The translations under genes were made by a program, and so were the position numbers. Under the pieces are notes generated by a model, which worked only from the letters and a program-made list of their open reading frames with translations, did no database searches and was not told the origin of the DNA. From JBBKWU01 sp037969035 (GTDB lineage: Bacteria > Pseudomonadota > Alphaproteobacteria > Micavibrionales > Micavibrionaceae): a stretch of DNA of 64,000 bases. Shown here piece by piece: positions 14,991 through 23,237 of this stretch. Where the stretch lies: the NCBI GenBank assembly GCA_037969035.1, contig JBBKWU010000013.1:62001-126000 (forward strand). The letters are read 5' to 3'. Every line of letters starts with the position of its first letter. Position 1 is the stretch's first letter.

Positions 14991-16439
14991 ATGGGCATTA
15001 TGAACAAGTCACACACAATTAAAACCGACCAAAACCGCCAGACAAAAATCGTGGCGACGCTTGGTCCCGCGTCTAATACGGAAGAGATGATCCGCAAACT
15101 TGTGAAGGCAGGCGTGGATGTCTTTCGTCTGAATTTCAGTCACGGCACTCATAAAGATCATCAAGCGTGCGTTGTTATGATTCGCTCGGTTGAAGCCGAA
15201 GTCGGCAAGCCGATTGGCATTATCGCCGATATGCAGGGACCGAAGCTCCGCGTTGGGAAATTCAAGAACGGTGAGATTGCGCTTAAAAAAGGCATGAAAA
15301 TCCGCCTTGATCTAGATGAAGCCTTGGGCGATGAAGTGCGTGTGAACTTGCCGCACCCTGAAATTATCAAGGTTTTGAGTGCGGGCGATATGGTTTTGTT
15401 TGATGACGGCAAAGTGCGAATGGAAATCCTTGAGAAAGGTAAAACACATTTAATTGCCAAGGTTATCGCAGGCGTGAAGCTCTCTAATAATAAAGGGATG
15501 AATGTCCCTGGTGTGGTGCTGCCGATTCCTGCACTCACAGAAAAAGACCGCAAGGATTTGACCGCTGCACTGAAAATGGGCGTGGATTGGATCGCGATGA
15601 GCTTTGTGCAAAAACCAGAAGATGTTGCCGAAGGGCGTAAATTGGTAGGGCGCAAGGCAGGTCTTATGATTAAGCTCGAAAAACCATCGGCTTTAGAGCA
15701 TTTGGACGAAATGATTGACTTGGCGGATGCTGTGATGCTCGCGCGGGGTGATTTGGGCGTGGAAATTCCGCCCGAAGATGTGCCTGCCGTGCAAAAGCGT
15801 GTCGTGCGCAAGGTGAGATTCGCTGGTAAGCCGATTATTGTGGCAACACAGATGTTGGAATCCATGATCGAATCGCCTGCGCCAACGCGTGCTGAGGCCT
15901 CGGACGTCGCAACAGCCGTCTATGATGGCGCGGATGCGGTGATGTTGTCCGCAGAAACAGCCGCGGGTAAATATCCGCTTGAAGCGGTCGGGATTATGAA
16001 CCGTATTTGTTTAAGCACCGAACATGATGAAGGCTATCGCCGTCATATTAGTGCTGATGTACCTGAGAACGAGGGCGATTCGTCTGATGCGATTACAAAG
16101 GCGGCTTATTATGTGGCGCGCAGTATTGATGCGGCGTGTATCGTGAATTACACAACCTCGGGCTCCACAGCCTTGCGCACAGCGCGTTTGCGCCCGGGTC
16201 GTCCGATAATGTGTTTAACGCAATCTGATTCTGTGGCGCGGCGGTTATGCTTATCTTATGGTGTGCGCCCTGTGCATGTTGAAGATGTGCATGATACGGG
16301 TGGTGCTGTAAAACGCGCAGCAGAGGTCGCGCGTGAGCAAAAGCTTGGTAAAAAAGGTGATCGCTTTGTGTTAACAGCAGGCGTGCCGTTCGGAACACCG
16401 GGTAGTACCAATATCCTGCGCGTTGCTTGGATTGACTAA
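14991..16439 (+). CDS. pyk: Pyruvate kinase
   Basis: Pyruvate kinase converts phosphoenolpyruvate and ADP to pyruvate and ATP. The 482 residues fit the bacterial enzyme. The N-terminal KIVATLGPAS and VFRLNFSHGTHKDH, the active-site strand MIKLEKPSAL, and the signature MLARGDLGVEIPPEDVP are all present, as is the conserved TRAEASDVATAVYDGADAVMLS stretch shortened here to TRAEASDVATAVYDG. A second ATG 9 bp downstream (15000) could also be used; neither has a strong ribosome binding site. It is a single-gene unit with an intrinsic terminator. The assignment is safe. Confidence 0.95.
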   Translation: MGIMNKSHTIKTDQNRQTKIVATLGPASNTEEMIRKLVKAGVDVFRLNFSHGTHKDHQACVVMIRSVEAEVGKPIGIIADMQGPKLRVGKFKNGEIALKKGMKIRLDLDEALGDEVRVNLPHPEIIKVLSAGDMVLFDDGKVRMEILEKGKTHLIAKVIAGVKLSNNKGMNVPGVVLPIPALTEKDRKDLTAALKMGVDWIAMSFVQKPEDVAEGRKLVGRKAGLMIKLEKPSALEHLDEMIDLADAVMLARGDLGVEIPPEDVPAVQKRVVRKVRFAGKPIIVATQMLESMIESPAPTRAEASDVATAVYDGADAVMLSAETAAGKYPLEAVGIMNRICLSTEHDEGYRRHISADVPENEGDSSDAITKAAYYVARSIDAACIVNYTTSGSTALRTARLRPGRPIMCLTQSDSVARRLCLSYGVRPVHVEDVHDTGGAVKRAAEVAREQKLGKKGDRFVLTAGVPFGTPGSTNILRVAWID

Positions 16440-16465
16440 TCTCTTCACAGTGTCGCAAAAGATTT

Positions 16466-16493
16466 AAGGGAGCGTTTGATGCGCTCCCTTTTT
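16466..16493 (+). terminator. Intrinsic terminator of pyk
   Basis: AAGGGAGCG and CGCTCCCTT pair perfectly around a 7-nt loop, followed by more T residues, 27 bp after the pyk stop. Confidence 0.9.
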
Positions 16494-16530
16494 ATTACCA
16501 GTATATATCCAGTATATATAATGTGTTTGA

Positions 16531-17496
16531 TTAACGTCCCGCGCTTGCAACTCTTGTTGCGTCAGGCTGGGCTGTGTGTAACCACCATGCTGTGCGGTTG
16601 ATCGAAAACAACGGACGGTAGCGATCTGTGCTTGCGCTTGAAATCACATCGTTGGTTTGATTATCAAGAATAAGCGCATCAGTATCTGTGTAAACAACCA
16701 GTACAGCATGCGGAACATCTTTTACTTGGTCGTGAACAATGGCGATACGTAAACGTTCTTCGGGAACACCCAAGGCGCGCATTGACACATATTTAGCAAT
16801 GGCAAAATCTTCGCAATCACCGCCGCGTGTGAAAAATTCAACAGGCGTTGCCCAATAGTCGGTTTTGCCGTAATTGCGACCATCTAAAATATAATCAGTT
16901 TTATTGATTAATTTATTGACCTTGTTGGCCATGGCATCAAGCGGTAATCCCTCAAAGGCAACCAAATCTTTTTTCCATTCGGTCATGATTTTTTGACCAG
17001 AGCTTTTGCTCATATCGGCATTAAAGCGGCTGAACATCTCTGTCCATTTACCAAAGGGCGCAATATTGGATGATCTTTTTTCATCGGCACCGAACAACGG
17101 TTGGTAAGATGCGGGGCTGCCGAATGCGGCATTGGCCTGTGAAACAAGATGTAGCTGCGCGGGGATATCACGCGCTGCAGATCCCGCCCGAACAGGCTTA
17201 ATGCCCATTGACGAGAATGAAATAATAAGTGTTGTGATCGCTGTCAGGCAGCGTAGTGAAAATTGCTGCGAGAGCACTTTATAGAGTGCTGGGCGGGACA
17301 CCAGATTTTCATTCAGCAAAATGCGACCCAAATGGTCGTTGCTGTTTTTTTGCTTACTCAGCGCGAAACGCAGCTGTTTGGGCGTCAATACGCCGCCACG
17401 AACCATAAGTTCGCCAAGGCGATTACGTTCTAGTAATGATTTGATCGTTGTTAATACGCCTTTATGGCTGTTATTATTATCTTTGTCTTTTTTCAC
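16531..17496 (-). CDS. LapG-like transglutaminase-type cysteine protease with N-terminal MshEN-like domain
   Basis: The C-terminal half is a bacterial transglutaminase-like cysteine protease (BTLCP) like LapG, the periplasmic protease that releases biofilm adhesins: Cys228 in GGDCEDFAIAKY, His263 in VPHAVLVVY and Asp278 in ILDNQ, spaced 35 and 15 residues apart as in LapG (37 and 17). One membrane segment lies at about 82-97. Ahead of it residues 27-79 hold two LG-x-hh-L repeats with QL/AL/Q spacing (LGELMVRGGVLTPKQL, then LGRILLNENLVSRPAL), the pattern of MshEN (GspE N-terminal) domains, some of which bind cyclic di-GMP. The start is a GTG with AAGGGG nine bases upstream. A cytoplasmic sensor fused through the membrane to the protease is the inferred layout. 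Confidence 0.75.
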   Translation of the reverse strand: MKKDKDNNNSHKGVLTTIKSLLERNRLGELMVRGGVLTPKQLRFALSKQKNSNDHLGRILLNENLVSRPALYKVLSQQFSLRCLTAITTLIISFSSMGIKPVRAGSAARDIPAQLHLVSQANAAFGSPASYQPLFGADEKRSSNIAPFGKWTEMFSRFNADMSKSSGQKIMTEWKKDLVAFEGLPLDAMANKVNKLINKTDYILDGRNYGKTDYWATPVEFFTRGGDCEDFAIAKYVSMRALGVPEERLRIAIVHDQVKDVPHAVLVVYTDTDALILDNQTNDVISSASTDRYRPLFSINRTAWWLHTAQPDATRVASAGR

Positions 17497-17675
17497 GCAA
17501 GTAACCCCTTACTCTTGTATCGTTTACTTATTCTACTACTTCTACTACCACTTTTTTTTATGAGCTCTCTTGCTCTTCTGTATCTATTAAACCTGAGAAA
17601 GATTGACGAAACCTAAACAAACATGCAAAAAATCAATAAATTCGCAAAAAAATGCAAAATAAAGGAAAATATACG

Positions 17676-19217
17676 GTGAGCACGCCTTTGAGTAACGAAA
17701 AACAGATCGATGCCTTGACCGCAATAGCAGGAAAAACCGTGCTTGTGGTCGGTGATATTATGCTGGATCAGTTTGTTTATGGGCGTGTTGATCGTATTTC
17801 TCCGGAAACACCAGTGCCGATTTTGGCCGCAGAGCGCACTGAAACGATGCTGGGTGGCGCGGGGAATGTTGTTGCAAACCTTACGGCGCTGGGCGCAAAG
17901 GCTGAAATTATTAGCGTTATTGGTGATGATACGGCAGGGCAGAATGTTAAAAGCCTTCTTGAGACATTGGGCGTGTCTTCGCGCGGTATTCATATTGATG
18001 CGGCGCGACCAACAATTTGTAAAACGCGCTATATCGGACGGAATCAGCATTTATTGCGTGTCGATTACGAAGATGTGAAAGATTTGGCAGCCGCTATTGA
18101 AACACGCTGTTTAGCGCAAATCCAAGAGGCGGTAAAAGCGGCAGATGTTGTTGTGCTCTCAGATTACGCCAAAGGTGTTTTGACAAGCGGTGTTATCGCG
18201 GCTGTTATCAAAGCGGCGCAGAAAAACAATACGCCTGTGCTGGTTGATCCGAAAAGTAATGATTACACGCGTTATAACGGGGCAAGCATTGTTACGCCGA
18301 ATCGCACAGAGCTATCTGCTGCAACGGGCGGTATGGCGGTGAATACGGATGCGGATATTGAAGCTGCGTGTGCGCTAATTTTGAAGGACGTGGATATTGG
18401 CGCGATTGTTGCCACGCGTTCCGAAGCAGGGATGAGCGTGATTGAGCGTGATAAAGCTCCCGTCCATATCAGCCACAACGTGCATGAAGTTTATGATGTG
18501 TCTGGCGCAGGCGATACGGTGATTGCCGTTTTAGCAGCCGTTATTGCGGGCGGTAGCGATATTGTGATGGCTGCAACGCTTGCCAATGTCGCGGGCGGTA
18601 TTGCTGTCTCTAAAATTGGAACATCACAGGTTAAGGCCGCAGAAATTAAGGCCGCACTAATGGGTAATGCGCCTAAAAATCAAGCGGCGATGAAATATGA
18701 AACAGTCCGTAATGAGCGCGAGCCGTATGTTTGTGAATTAGACGCCGCAACGGCGCAAATTCGTGAATGGCAGGCGCAGGGACAACGTGTTGGTTTTACC
18801 AATGGTTGTTTTGATATTCTGCATTTTGGGCATGTGTCTTATTTGAACAAGGCACGCGATAAGTGTGATCGTTTGGTTGTGGGATTAAATCACGATCAAT
18901 CGGTTCGTATTTTAAAGGGAGCCGATAGACCCGTGAATGATGAAAACGCACGCGCTGCGGTAATTGGTGCGCTGGGTTGCGTGGATATGGTGGTGTTTTT
19001 CGGCGCGACGCAAGCAGGCGATGATAATACACCGTGCGGAATTTTAGGCACGCTTAAACCCGATGTGATATTCAAGGGCGGTGATTATAAAGTTGAGGAC
19101 TTACCCGAAGCCAAAATCGTGCAAGCTTATGGCGGCGCGGTCGATATCATGCCGCTTTACGAAGGCCATAGCACCACAGCGATTATCGAGAAAACCCGCA
19201 AGAGTGACGCGGCTTAG
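17676..19217 (+). CDS. hldE: Bifunctional heptose-7-phosphate kinase / heptose-1-phosphate adenylyltransferase HldE
   Basis: HldE makes ADP-heptose for the LPS inner core: its N-terminal PfkB-like domain phosphorylates heptose 7-phosphate and its C-terminal domain adds AMP. The kinase part has VVGDIMLDQFVYG at the start, LGGAGNVVANLTALG, and the SGAGDTVIAVLA catalytic motif. The adenylyltransferase part has the nucleotidyltransferase signature NGCFDILHFGHVSYL. The GTG at 17676 is chosen because AAAGGAAAA ends seven bases upstream; an ATG at 17652 has nothing. The end overlaps the convergent unknown gene by 4 bp. Both domains look intact, so the strain probably makes a heptose-containing LPS core. 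Confidence 0.95.
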   Translation: MSTPLSNEKQIDALTAIAGKTVLVVGDIMLDQFVYGRVDRISPETPVPILAAERTETMLGGAGNVVANLTALGAKAEIISVIGDDTAGQNVKSLLETLGVSSRGIHIDAARPTICKTRYIGRNQHLLRVDYEDVKDLAAAIETRCLAQIQEAVKAADVVVLSDYAKGVLTSGVIAAVIKAAQKNNTPVLVDPKSNDYTRYNGASIVTPNRTELSAATGGMAVNTDADIEAACALILKDVDIGAIVATRSEAGMSVIERDKAPVHISHNVHEVYDVSGAGDTVIAVLAAVIAGGSDIVMAATLANVAGGIAVSKIGTSQVKAAEIKAALMGNAPKNQAAMKYETVRNEREPYVCELDAATAQIREWQAQGQRVGFTNGCFDILHFGHVSYLNKARDKCDRLVVGLNHDQSVRILKGADRPVNDENARAAVIGALGCVDMVVFFGATQAGDDNTPCGILGTLKPDVIFKGGDYKVEDLPEAKIVQAYGGAVDIMPLYEGHSTTAIIEKTRKSDAA

Positions 19218-20824
19218 GCTTGTGGCGATGCTAGGGCAATCCCAACAGGCGTAAGGCCGTTTTCGTTGGCAGCACTGTCGCTTTCTTCTTGATAAGTAAT
19301 TAACAATCTTGGCGCTTCACCATTTTCGATTTGTAATAAAATATCTTCGGTTTGTTTAACGGTTGTTGCCCATTTTTCTGTTTTTTGAGCCAAGGCATCC
19401 AGACTTTTCTCCGCAATTTGCTCGGCTTGCTCGGGGGTCAAGGATGCAAATTGACGTTTGCGCGACTCTCTAATGGTTACACCTGCAGATGCCAGATTAA
19501 ATTTATCTCCTGCATGGCGTTTGGTTTCGGTGAGTAACACATCTTCTTTGGCTTTTTGTAATGATTGGGCGATCAAATCAACATCCACCATCATTTGCAT
19601 CAAAGATAGGGATATTTGTTGCATAACGGGCAGGGTACTGTGGTCAATACCTGCTGTTTTTTGCTGCGCTGCCAATGTTGATTGTCTTAAGACAGTCAAT
19701 TTTGCATTAATGATCTCGCCGTTAAAACCGCTTTCTTGAAGCATATTGGCGTTTTCTTTGAAATCATCTTTGTACGCCTCGATCAACGCGGCATGGCTTT
19801 GCATTGCATGTTTGGCGAGTTCTATATCCGTGATGGCATTGCCAATCGCTTTGGAATCTTCAGGGATTTTACGAGTGATTTCGTTGATCGTTTTAGAAAT
19901 TTTATCAAAATGGCTGAGTAACATGCGCGGATTCGCATTGTTTTCGCCGCGTGCTGTTTGAATTGCACGCACCGTATCGTGTAGCTGCCCCATAAGGCGG
20001 AAGCTGTGCGGGGCGGCATATTGGAAGCGCATTTGCCAATCAGAAATAGCGGTCGAGGCTGTGGCTGCGGCGGTCATCGCGCGATTCCCGAACAATGTCA
20101 TCTTTGTGCCATCTGGATTATTCTGTAATGCGGTTACATCTTTCTCTCTTATGGTATTTTCTTCGTTGATATCAATAGGGGCAACTGTAAGCGCTACGCG
20201 CTCAAACCCTTTGGTGATTTGTTGTTCGCGCTCTGCTTGGTATGTGTCAAAAAACATTTTGGGGGTAAGGTCAGGATCAAGCAGCAGAGCTTTTAGCAAA
20301 GGGCGCATATGTTCGGTTTGGGTGCTGTTTTTATTAACCCGCATTAAATTCGAGCTGTTATTAAAATTTGCGCCTATTTTTCCAGTGATTTTTTGTGCCA
20401 GATATTCTGCGAATTCTGCGTTGATGTTGCCATCCTGAAAATCATCAAGATAGATAGGGGTATCAGAGTCTTTAACCGCTATGTTTTTATGTTTTAAGGC
20501 ACAAAATTGAATCTGGGCATTCTCAAGCTGTATATTAAATCCCATCTCACCATTGTTTTTGCCGACTGCTGTAACTGTGCAATATTCGTGGGTGCGATCC
20601 AATAATAAGTTATAATTCCCGTTTATGGCGCGGTTAAAATGCCAGAGGATGCGGGGAAGAACACCAATGCTCGCGAAAACAATACTTATAGTGTGGTCGA
20701 ACTCTTGTGTCGATATATCATAATGTGTGTAGAGTTTTGTGACAGAGTCCGCGATGCGTTTTGCCAGCAATTTTGATTGTGATTCCATATCATCACCGAT
20801 GATGGCAGGTAGGTTGTGAGCCAT
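19214..20824 (-). CDS. Large helical protein of unknown function
   Basis: I do not recognise this 536-residue protein. It has no signal peptide and no membrane segment, so it is probably cytoplasmic. The first 180 residues look mixed alpha/beta; from about 190 on it is predicted mostly helical, with long amphipathic stretches rich in Gln, Ala and Lys (residues 330-520) that suggest coiled coil. Its 3' end overlaps hldE by 4 bp on the opposite strand. It is preceded by an AT-rich gap shared with the Fur-like promoter. No functional hint comes from its neighbours. Confidence 0.65.
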   Translation of the reverse strand: MAHNLPAIIGDDMESQSKLLAKRIADSVTKLYTHYDISTQEFDHTISIVFASIGVLPRILWHFNRAINGNYNLLLDRTHEYCTVTAVGKNNGEMGFNIQLENAQIQFCALKHKNIAVKDSDTPIYLDDFQDGNINAEFAEYLAQKITGKIGANFNNSSNLMRVNKNSTQTEHMRPLLKALLLDPDLTPKMFFDTYQAEREQQITKGFERVALTVAPIDINEENTIREKDVTALQNNPDGTKMTLFGNRAMTAAATASTAISDWQMRFQYAAPHSFRLMGQLHDTVRAIQTARGENNANPRMLLSHFDKISKTINEITRKIPEDSKAIGNAITDIELAKHAMQSHAALIEAYKDDFKENANMLQESGFNGEIINAKLTVLRQSTLAAQQKTAGIDHSTLPVMQQISLSLMQMMVDVDLIAQSLQKAKEDVLLTETKRHAGDKFNLASAGVTIRESRKRQFASLTPEQAEQIAEKSLDALAQKTEKWATTVKQTEDILLQIENGEAPRLLITYQEESDSAANENGLTPVGIALASPQA

Positions 20825-21039
20825 GCGTGTTCTCCAAGAATTTCCAATATTATGCGGAGCATACTACATAATATAATAAAATATGTCAAATAATAAGCAA
20901 CGCACACACTAAAATAGGTAAGTTGAAATTTTTTCGTTGCGTTTATGAATACGCTGTTATGATGTGGTCGTGATTTCAATAAATGGTGTTAATTTATAAT
21001 ATATATAACAACATATTGTGTTTTATTTACTTTTACCAC

Positions 21040-21076
21040 TTGACGCCCCACCCCTTTTAAATGAGAATGATTATTA
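21040..21076 (+). promoter_or_regulatory. Promoter with overlapping Fur-box-like site
   Basis: TTGACG at 21040-21045 and GAGAAT at 21063-21068 are 17 nt apart. TGAGAATGATTATTA at 21062-21076 matches the 7-1-7 Fur consensus TGATAATNATTATCA at 12 of 14 defined positions and overlaps the -10 element, as expected for an iron-repressed promoter. The rest of the 20825-21138 gap holds only AT-rich sequence. Confidence 0.55.
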
Positions 21077-21138
21077 ATAACATTTGGCGCGCTCGCGGAG
21101 GATTTATTGGTTTCATATTTTGATTAAGGGAGATTTTC

Positions 21139-21372
21139 ATGGAAATGTTGCGAGATTTGTATTTGCTGAGCACTTATTTCGAGGAAAGCTTTGGTGTTGT
21201 GCATGAAGAAGAACTTGTGCGCCGTTACGGGCGTCAGGAAACAAGTGACGCTATTGATAATGGTTATGTTGACCATGCGCGCATTCCCTGCGGCTCTGGA
21301 AAAACGCGCTGTGTTTGCCGTTTATCGGATAAAGGGCTACAAAAAGCGCAAGGTACGGGGCTGCATATTTAG
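21139..21372 (+). CDS. Small Cys-containing protein, winged-helix-like, unknown function
   Basis: The 77-residue protein begins with helical segments (residues 3-18 and 21-37) and ends with a strand-rich part containing C54, C61 and C63 in PCGSGKTRCVCRLSDKG. The pattern of two helices and a short wing resembles a small winged-helix fold, but this is a guess. GGGAG lies seven bases ahead of the ATG, and the gene has its own promoter with a Fur-box-like site and its own terminator, which argues that it is real. The cysteines and the presumed iron control suggest metal or redox binding, in the manner of FeoC-like proteins, without real similarity to FeoC. Confidence 0.7.
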   Translation: MEMLRDLYLLSTYFEESFGVVHEEELVRRYGRQETSDAIDNGYVDHARIPCGSGKTRCVCRLSDKGLQKAQGTGLHI

Positions 21373-21373
21373 T

Positions 21374-21392
21374 CTCCGCCTCGGGGTTTTTT
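21374..21392 (+). terminator. Intrinsic terminator of the gene at 21139
   Basis: CTCCG and CGGGG form a 5-bp stem (one G-T pair) around the loop CCT, followed by six T residues. It starts one base after the stop codon. Confidence 0.6.
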
Positions 21393-21449
21393 CTAAAAAT
21401 GCCCTCATCCTAAATCAGGGCTATATTTTACGGCTGCAACTTGCTACCA

Positions 21450-21464
21450 TGACATTTCATGTCA
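21450..21464. promoter_or_regulatory. Inverted repeat upstream of the lipoprotein pair
   Basis: TGACAT and ATGTCA are perfect inverted repeats with a 3-nt spacer, 65 bp upstream of the start of the first lipoprotein gene. It looks like an operator half-site pair, but the regulator is unknown. Confidence 0.35.
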
Positions 21465-21528
21465 ACGGATGTTTCATATCCGGCCTGATTTTCTTTAATT
21501 AATTCATTTTGGAACCGGACGTTAAATC

Positions 21529-22593
21529 ATGTCTTATAAAGCAACTTCATTCACGAGAATTCTTTTGTTGGGCGCCACATGTGCGCCTTTGTTACTGGCC
21601 GCCTGTACAACAGATAATGGCCCTTTCCCTATGCCGAGCGGTTATGCGCATCATAGCGATGTTTATAAAGCCCCCGATGGCCCAGAAATGATGAAAGTCA
21701 ACGCGAACAAGCCCGCGCCGCATGTTATGCCTGTTCCTGTTCTTGAAAATGAAGAGCCTGTTGTTCAAGCAGCGGTTGTTCCTGTTGTTGCACCAGAAAT
21801 GTTAGAAACAGATCATTGGCAAGGTGCTGCGGATAAGCTGGTAAAAGATATGACAGTTAATTTTGGCAAGCCGCAAGTTCCTGTTTATGTAGTTCCTGGT
21901 AAGAGTATCGAGGAAATGTCATTGGCCGATGCGTTAACACGCGCTTTGCTTGCAAACGACGTTAATGTCAGCATGGAACGTGGTTTGAGCCCTTATACGC
22001 TCTCGCATATGATTGTGCAGCCGATGGATGCCAGTGATAACCGTAAAATGGTTAAAATCATGCTGAATGATTACGATAAGAAAATTGCTGAAGAATCGGG
22101 TCTTTTTAATATAGGCGCTAATTCTGCTGCGGTTGATATGAGTTCATATGAAACACATGAGCAAGAATATGAAGTGAAGATGGAACGCACAGATCCTGAG
22201 GTTCTACGCCAGCGCGAACAAGCGAAAACCCAAATGGAGTATGTCGCTCCTGCGTCACAAGAAGAGCCAGACACAGCAGAAATGGTAACAACAGAAACAA
22301 AACCGAAAATCAGCACGCCACCAGCCGATAATGGTGAAGTTCTGGCACGTCCGCGTACAACGGCGATGAGTAAACGTCTTGGTGGCGACCGCATTGAAAG
22401 CAGTTCTTCTGCATACACAGCGTCTGCACCTTATGAAGATAAATATAAGACCGTAGAAACGGATGCTGTTGCGGCTGAGCGCGAATATCAAAGCCGTGTT
22501 GTGTCCATGCCTGTTATGGATGATGCAACCGAAGATAGTGCCTATGGTGGCGCAATGCCTGTGCCACTAACGTCTTCAACGGATGATCGCTAG
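21529..22593 (+). CDS. Lipoprotein of unknown function, cotranscribed with the FlgO-like gene
   Basis: The N-terminus is a lipoprotein signal with lipobox LLAAC, so Cys26 would be lipidated and the protein placed at the outer membrane or periplasm. The mature part has a Pro/Val-rich stretch (about 60-90), a small folded-looking helical part (100-190) and a long polar, Glu/Thr/Ser-rich tail that is probably disordered. I do not recognise the family. It ends 13 bp before the FlgO-like lipoprotein gene, so both are probably made together and may act in one envelope or flagellar outer-membrane structure. Confidence 0.75.
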   Translation: MSYKATSFTRILLLGATCAPLLLAACTTDNGPFPMPSGYAHHSDVYKAPDGPEMMKVNANKPAPHVMPVPVLENEEPVVQAAVVPVVAPEMLETDHWQGAADKLVKDMTVNFGKPQVPVYVVPGKSIEEMSLADALTRALLANDVNVSMERGLSPYTLSHMIVQPMDASDNRKMVKIMLNDYDKKIAEESGLFNIGANSAAVDMSSYETHEQEYEVKMERTDPEVLRQREQAKTQMEYVAPASQEEPDTAEMVTTETKPKISTPPADNGEVLARPRTTAMSKRLGGDRIESSSSAYTASAPYEDKYKTVETDAVAAEREYQSRVVSMPVMDDATEDSAYGGAMPVPLTSSTDDR

Positions 22594-22606
22594 GGTTGAA
22601 TGTCTA

Positions 22607-23218
22607 ATGAGTAATAGAATTGTATGGCGCGCATTACGATATGGCTTTCTAGGTGCTACTTGTTTTGTGGGTCTAGTGAGCTTTTCAGGATGCGCGGGTT
22701 CAAATCTATCACCATTTGATCGTAGCTATGTGAATGTCACGGAAGCAAGCTATGCGGCGGCGGATATGCTGTTACAGCAATCAAAAAATGTTGTGACGCC
22801 GGAAACACCGCTTCATATCGGTATGTTGACCAATATTAAAAGACCATCAGAAACCACAGCATTCGGACAAGTTGTTGCGAGCCAAATCGGCGCGCGTTTT
22901 GTGCAATTGGGCTATAATGTGACAACATCTCCCGCGCTTAATGCGATGGCGATTGATAATCCTGCGGCTTATGACCCGAATAATTCTGCTATGGGCTATT
23001 CATCTCCTATGTCTTCGGGTAGTAGTGGCGCGGGTGTTAAAAGCATGATCACAGGGCATTATGCCGTGGCGCGCCGCGACATTTTGGTTAATCTCAGGAT
23101 TATCGAAGAAGGCACGGGGCGCGTTTTGGCAGCGTATGATTACAGCATGCCACTGAACAGCGATATTAAAGAGCTGATTAATACAGGGGAAGACAAGGGT
23201 TCGCTTTTTAGCTTCTAA
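22607..23218 (+). CDS. FlgO-like outer-membrane lipoprotein
   Basis: The mature part follows the FlgO pattern: AAADMLLQQ near the N-terminus, an LHIGML strand, FGQVVASQIGARFVQLGYNV, a GHYAVARRDILVNLRII strand and a final GRVLAAYDYSMPL. FlgO is an outer-membrane lipoprotein needed for flagellar stability or motility in Vibrio. The signal has lipobox FSGC. The ATG at 22607 is preferred to one 24 bp earlier because the earlier one lies inside the preceding gene and adds residues ahead of the signal peptide. A Ser/Gly-rich insert (about 140-155) interrupts the domain. FlgO-like proteins also occur outside flagellar operons, so a flagellar role is inferred. Confidence 0.7.
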   Translation: MSNRIVWRALRYGFLGATCFVGLVSFSGCAGSNLSPFDRSYVNVTEASYAAADMLLQQSKNVVTPETPLHIGMLTNIKRPSETTAFGQVVASQIGARFVQLGYNVTTSPALNAMAIDNPAAYDPNNSAMGYSSPMSSGSSGAGVKSMITGHYAVARRDILVNLRIIEEGTGRVLAAYDYSMPLNSDIKELINTGEDKGSLFSF

Positions 23219-23237
23219 AGCCCCTTGCTCATTCTAA

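Noticed and set aside
21006..21021. NrdR-box-like word TAACAACATATTGTGT
   Set aside because: It matches 13 of 16 positions but stands alone, in AT-rich sequence, with no nrd gene near.
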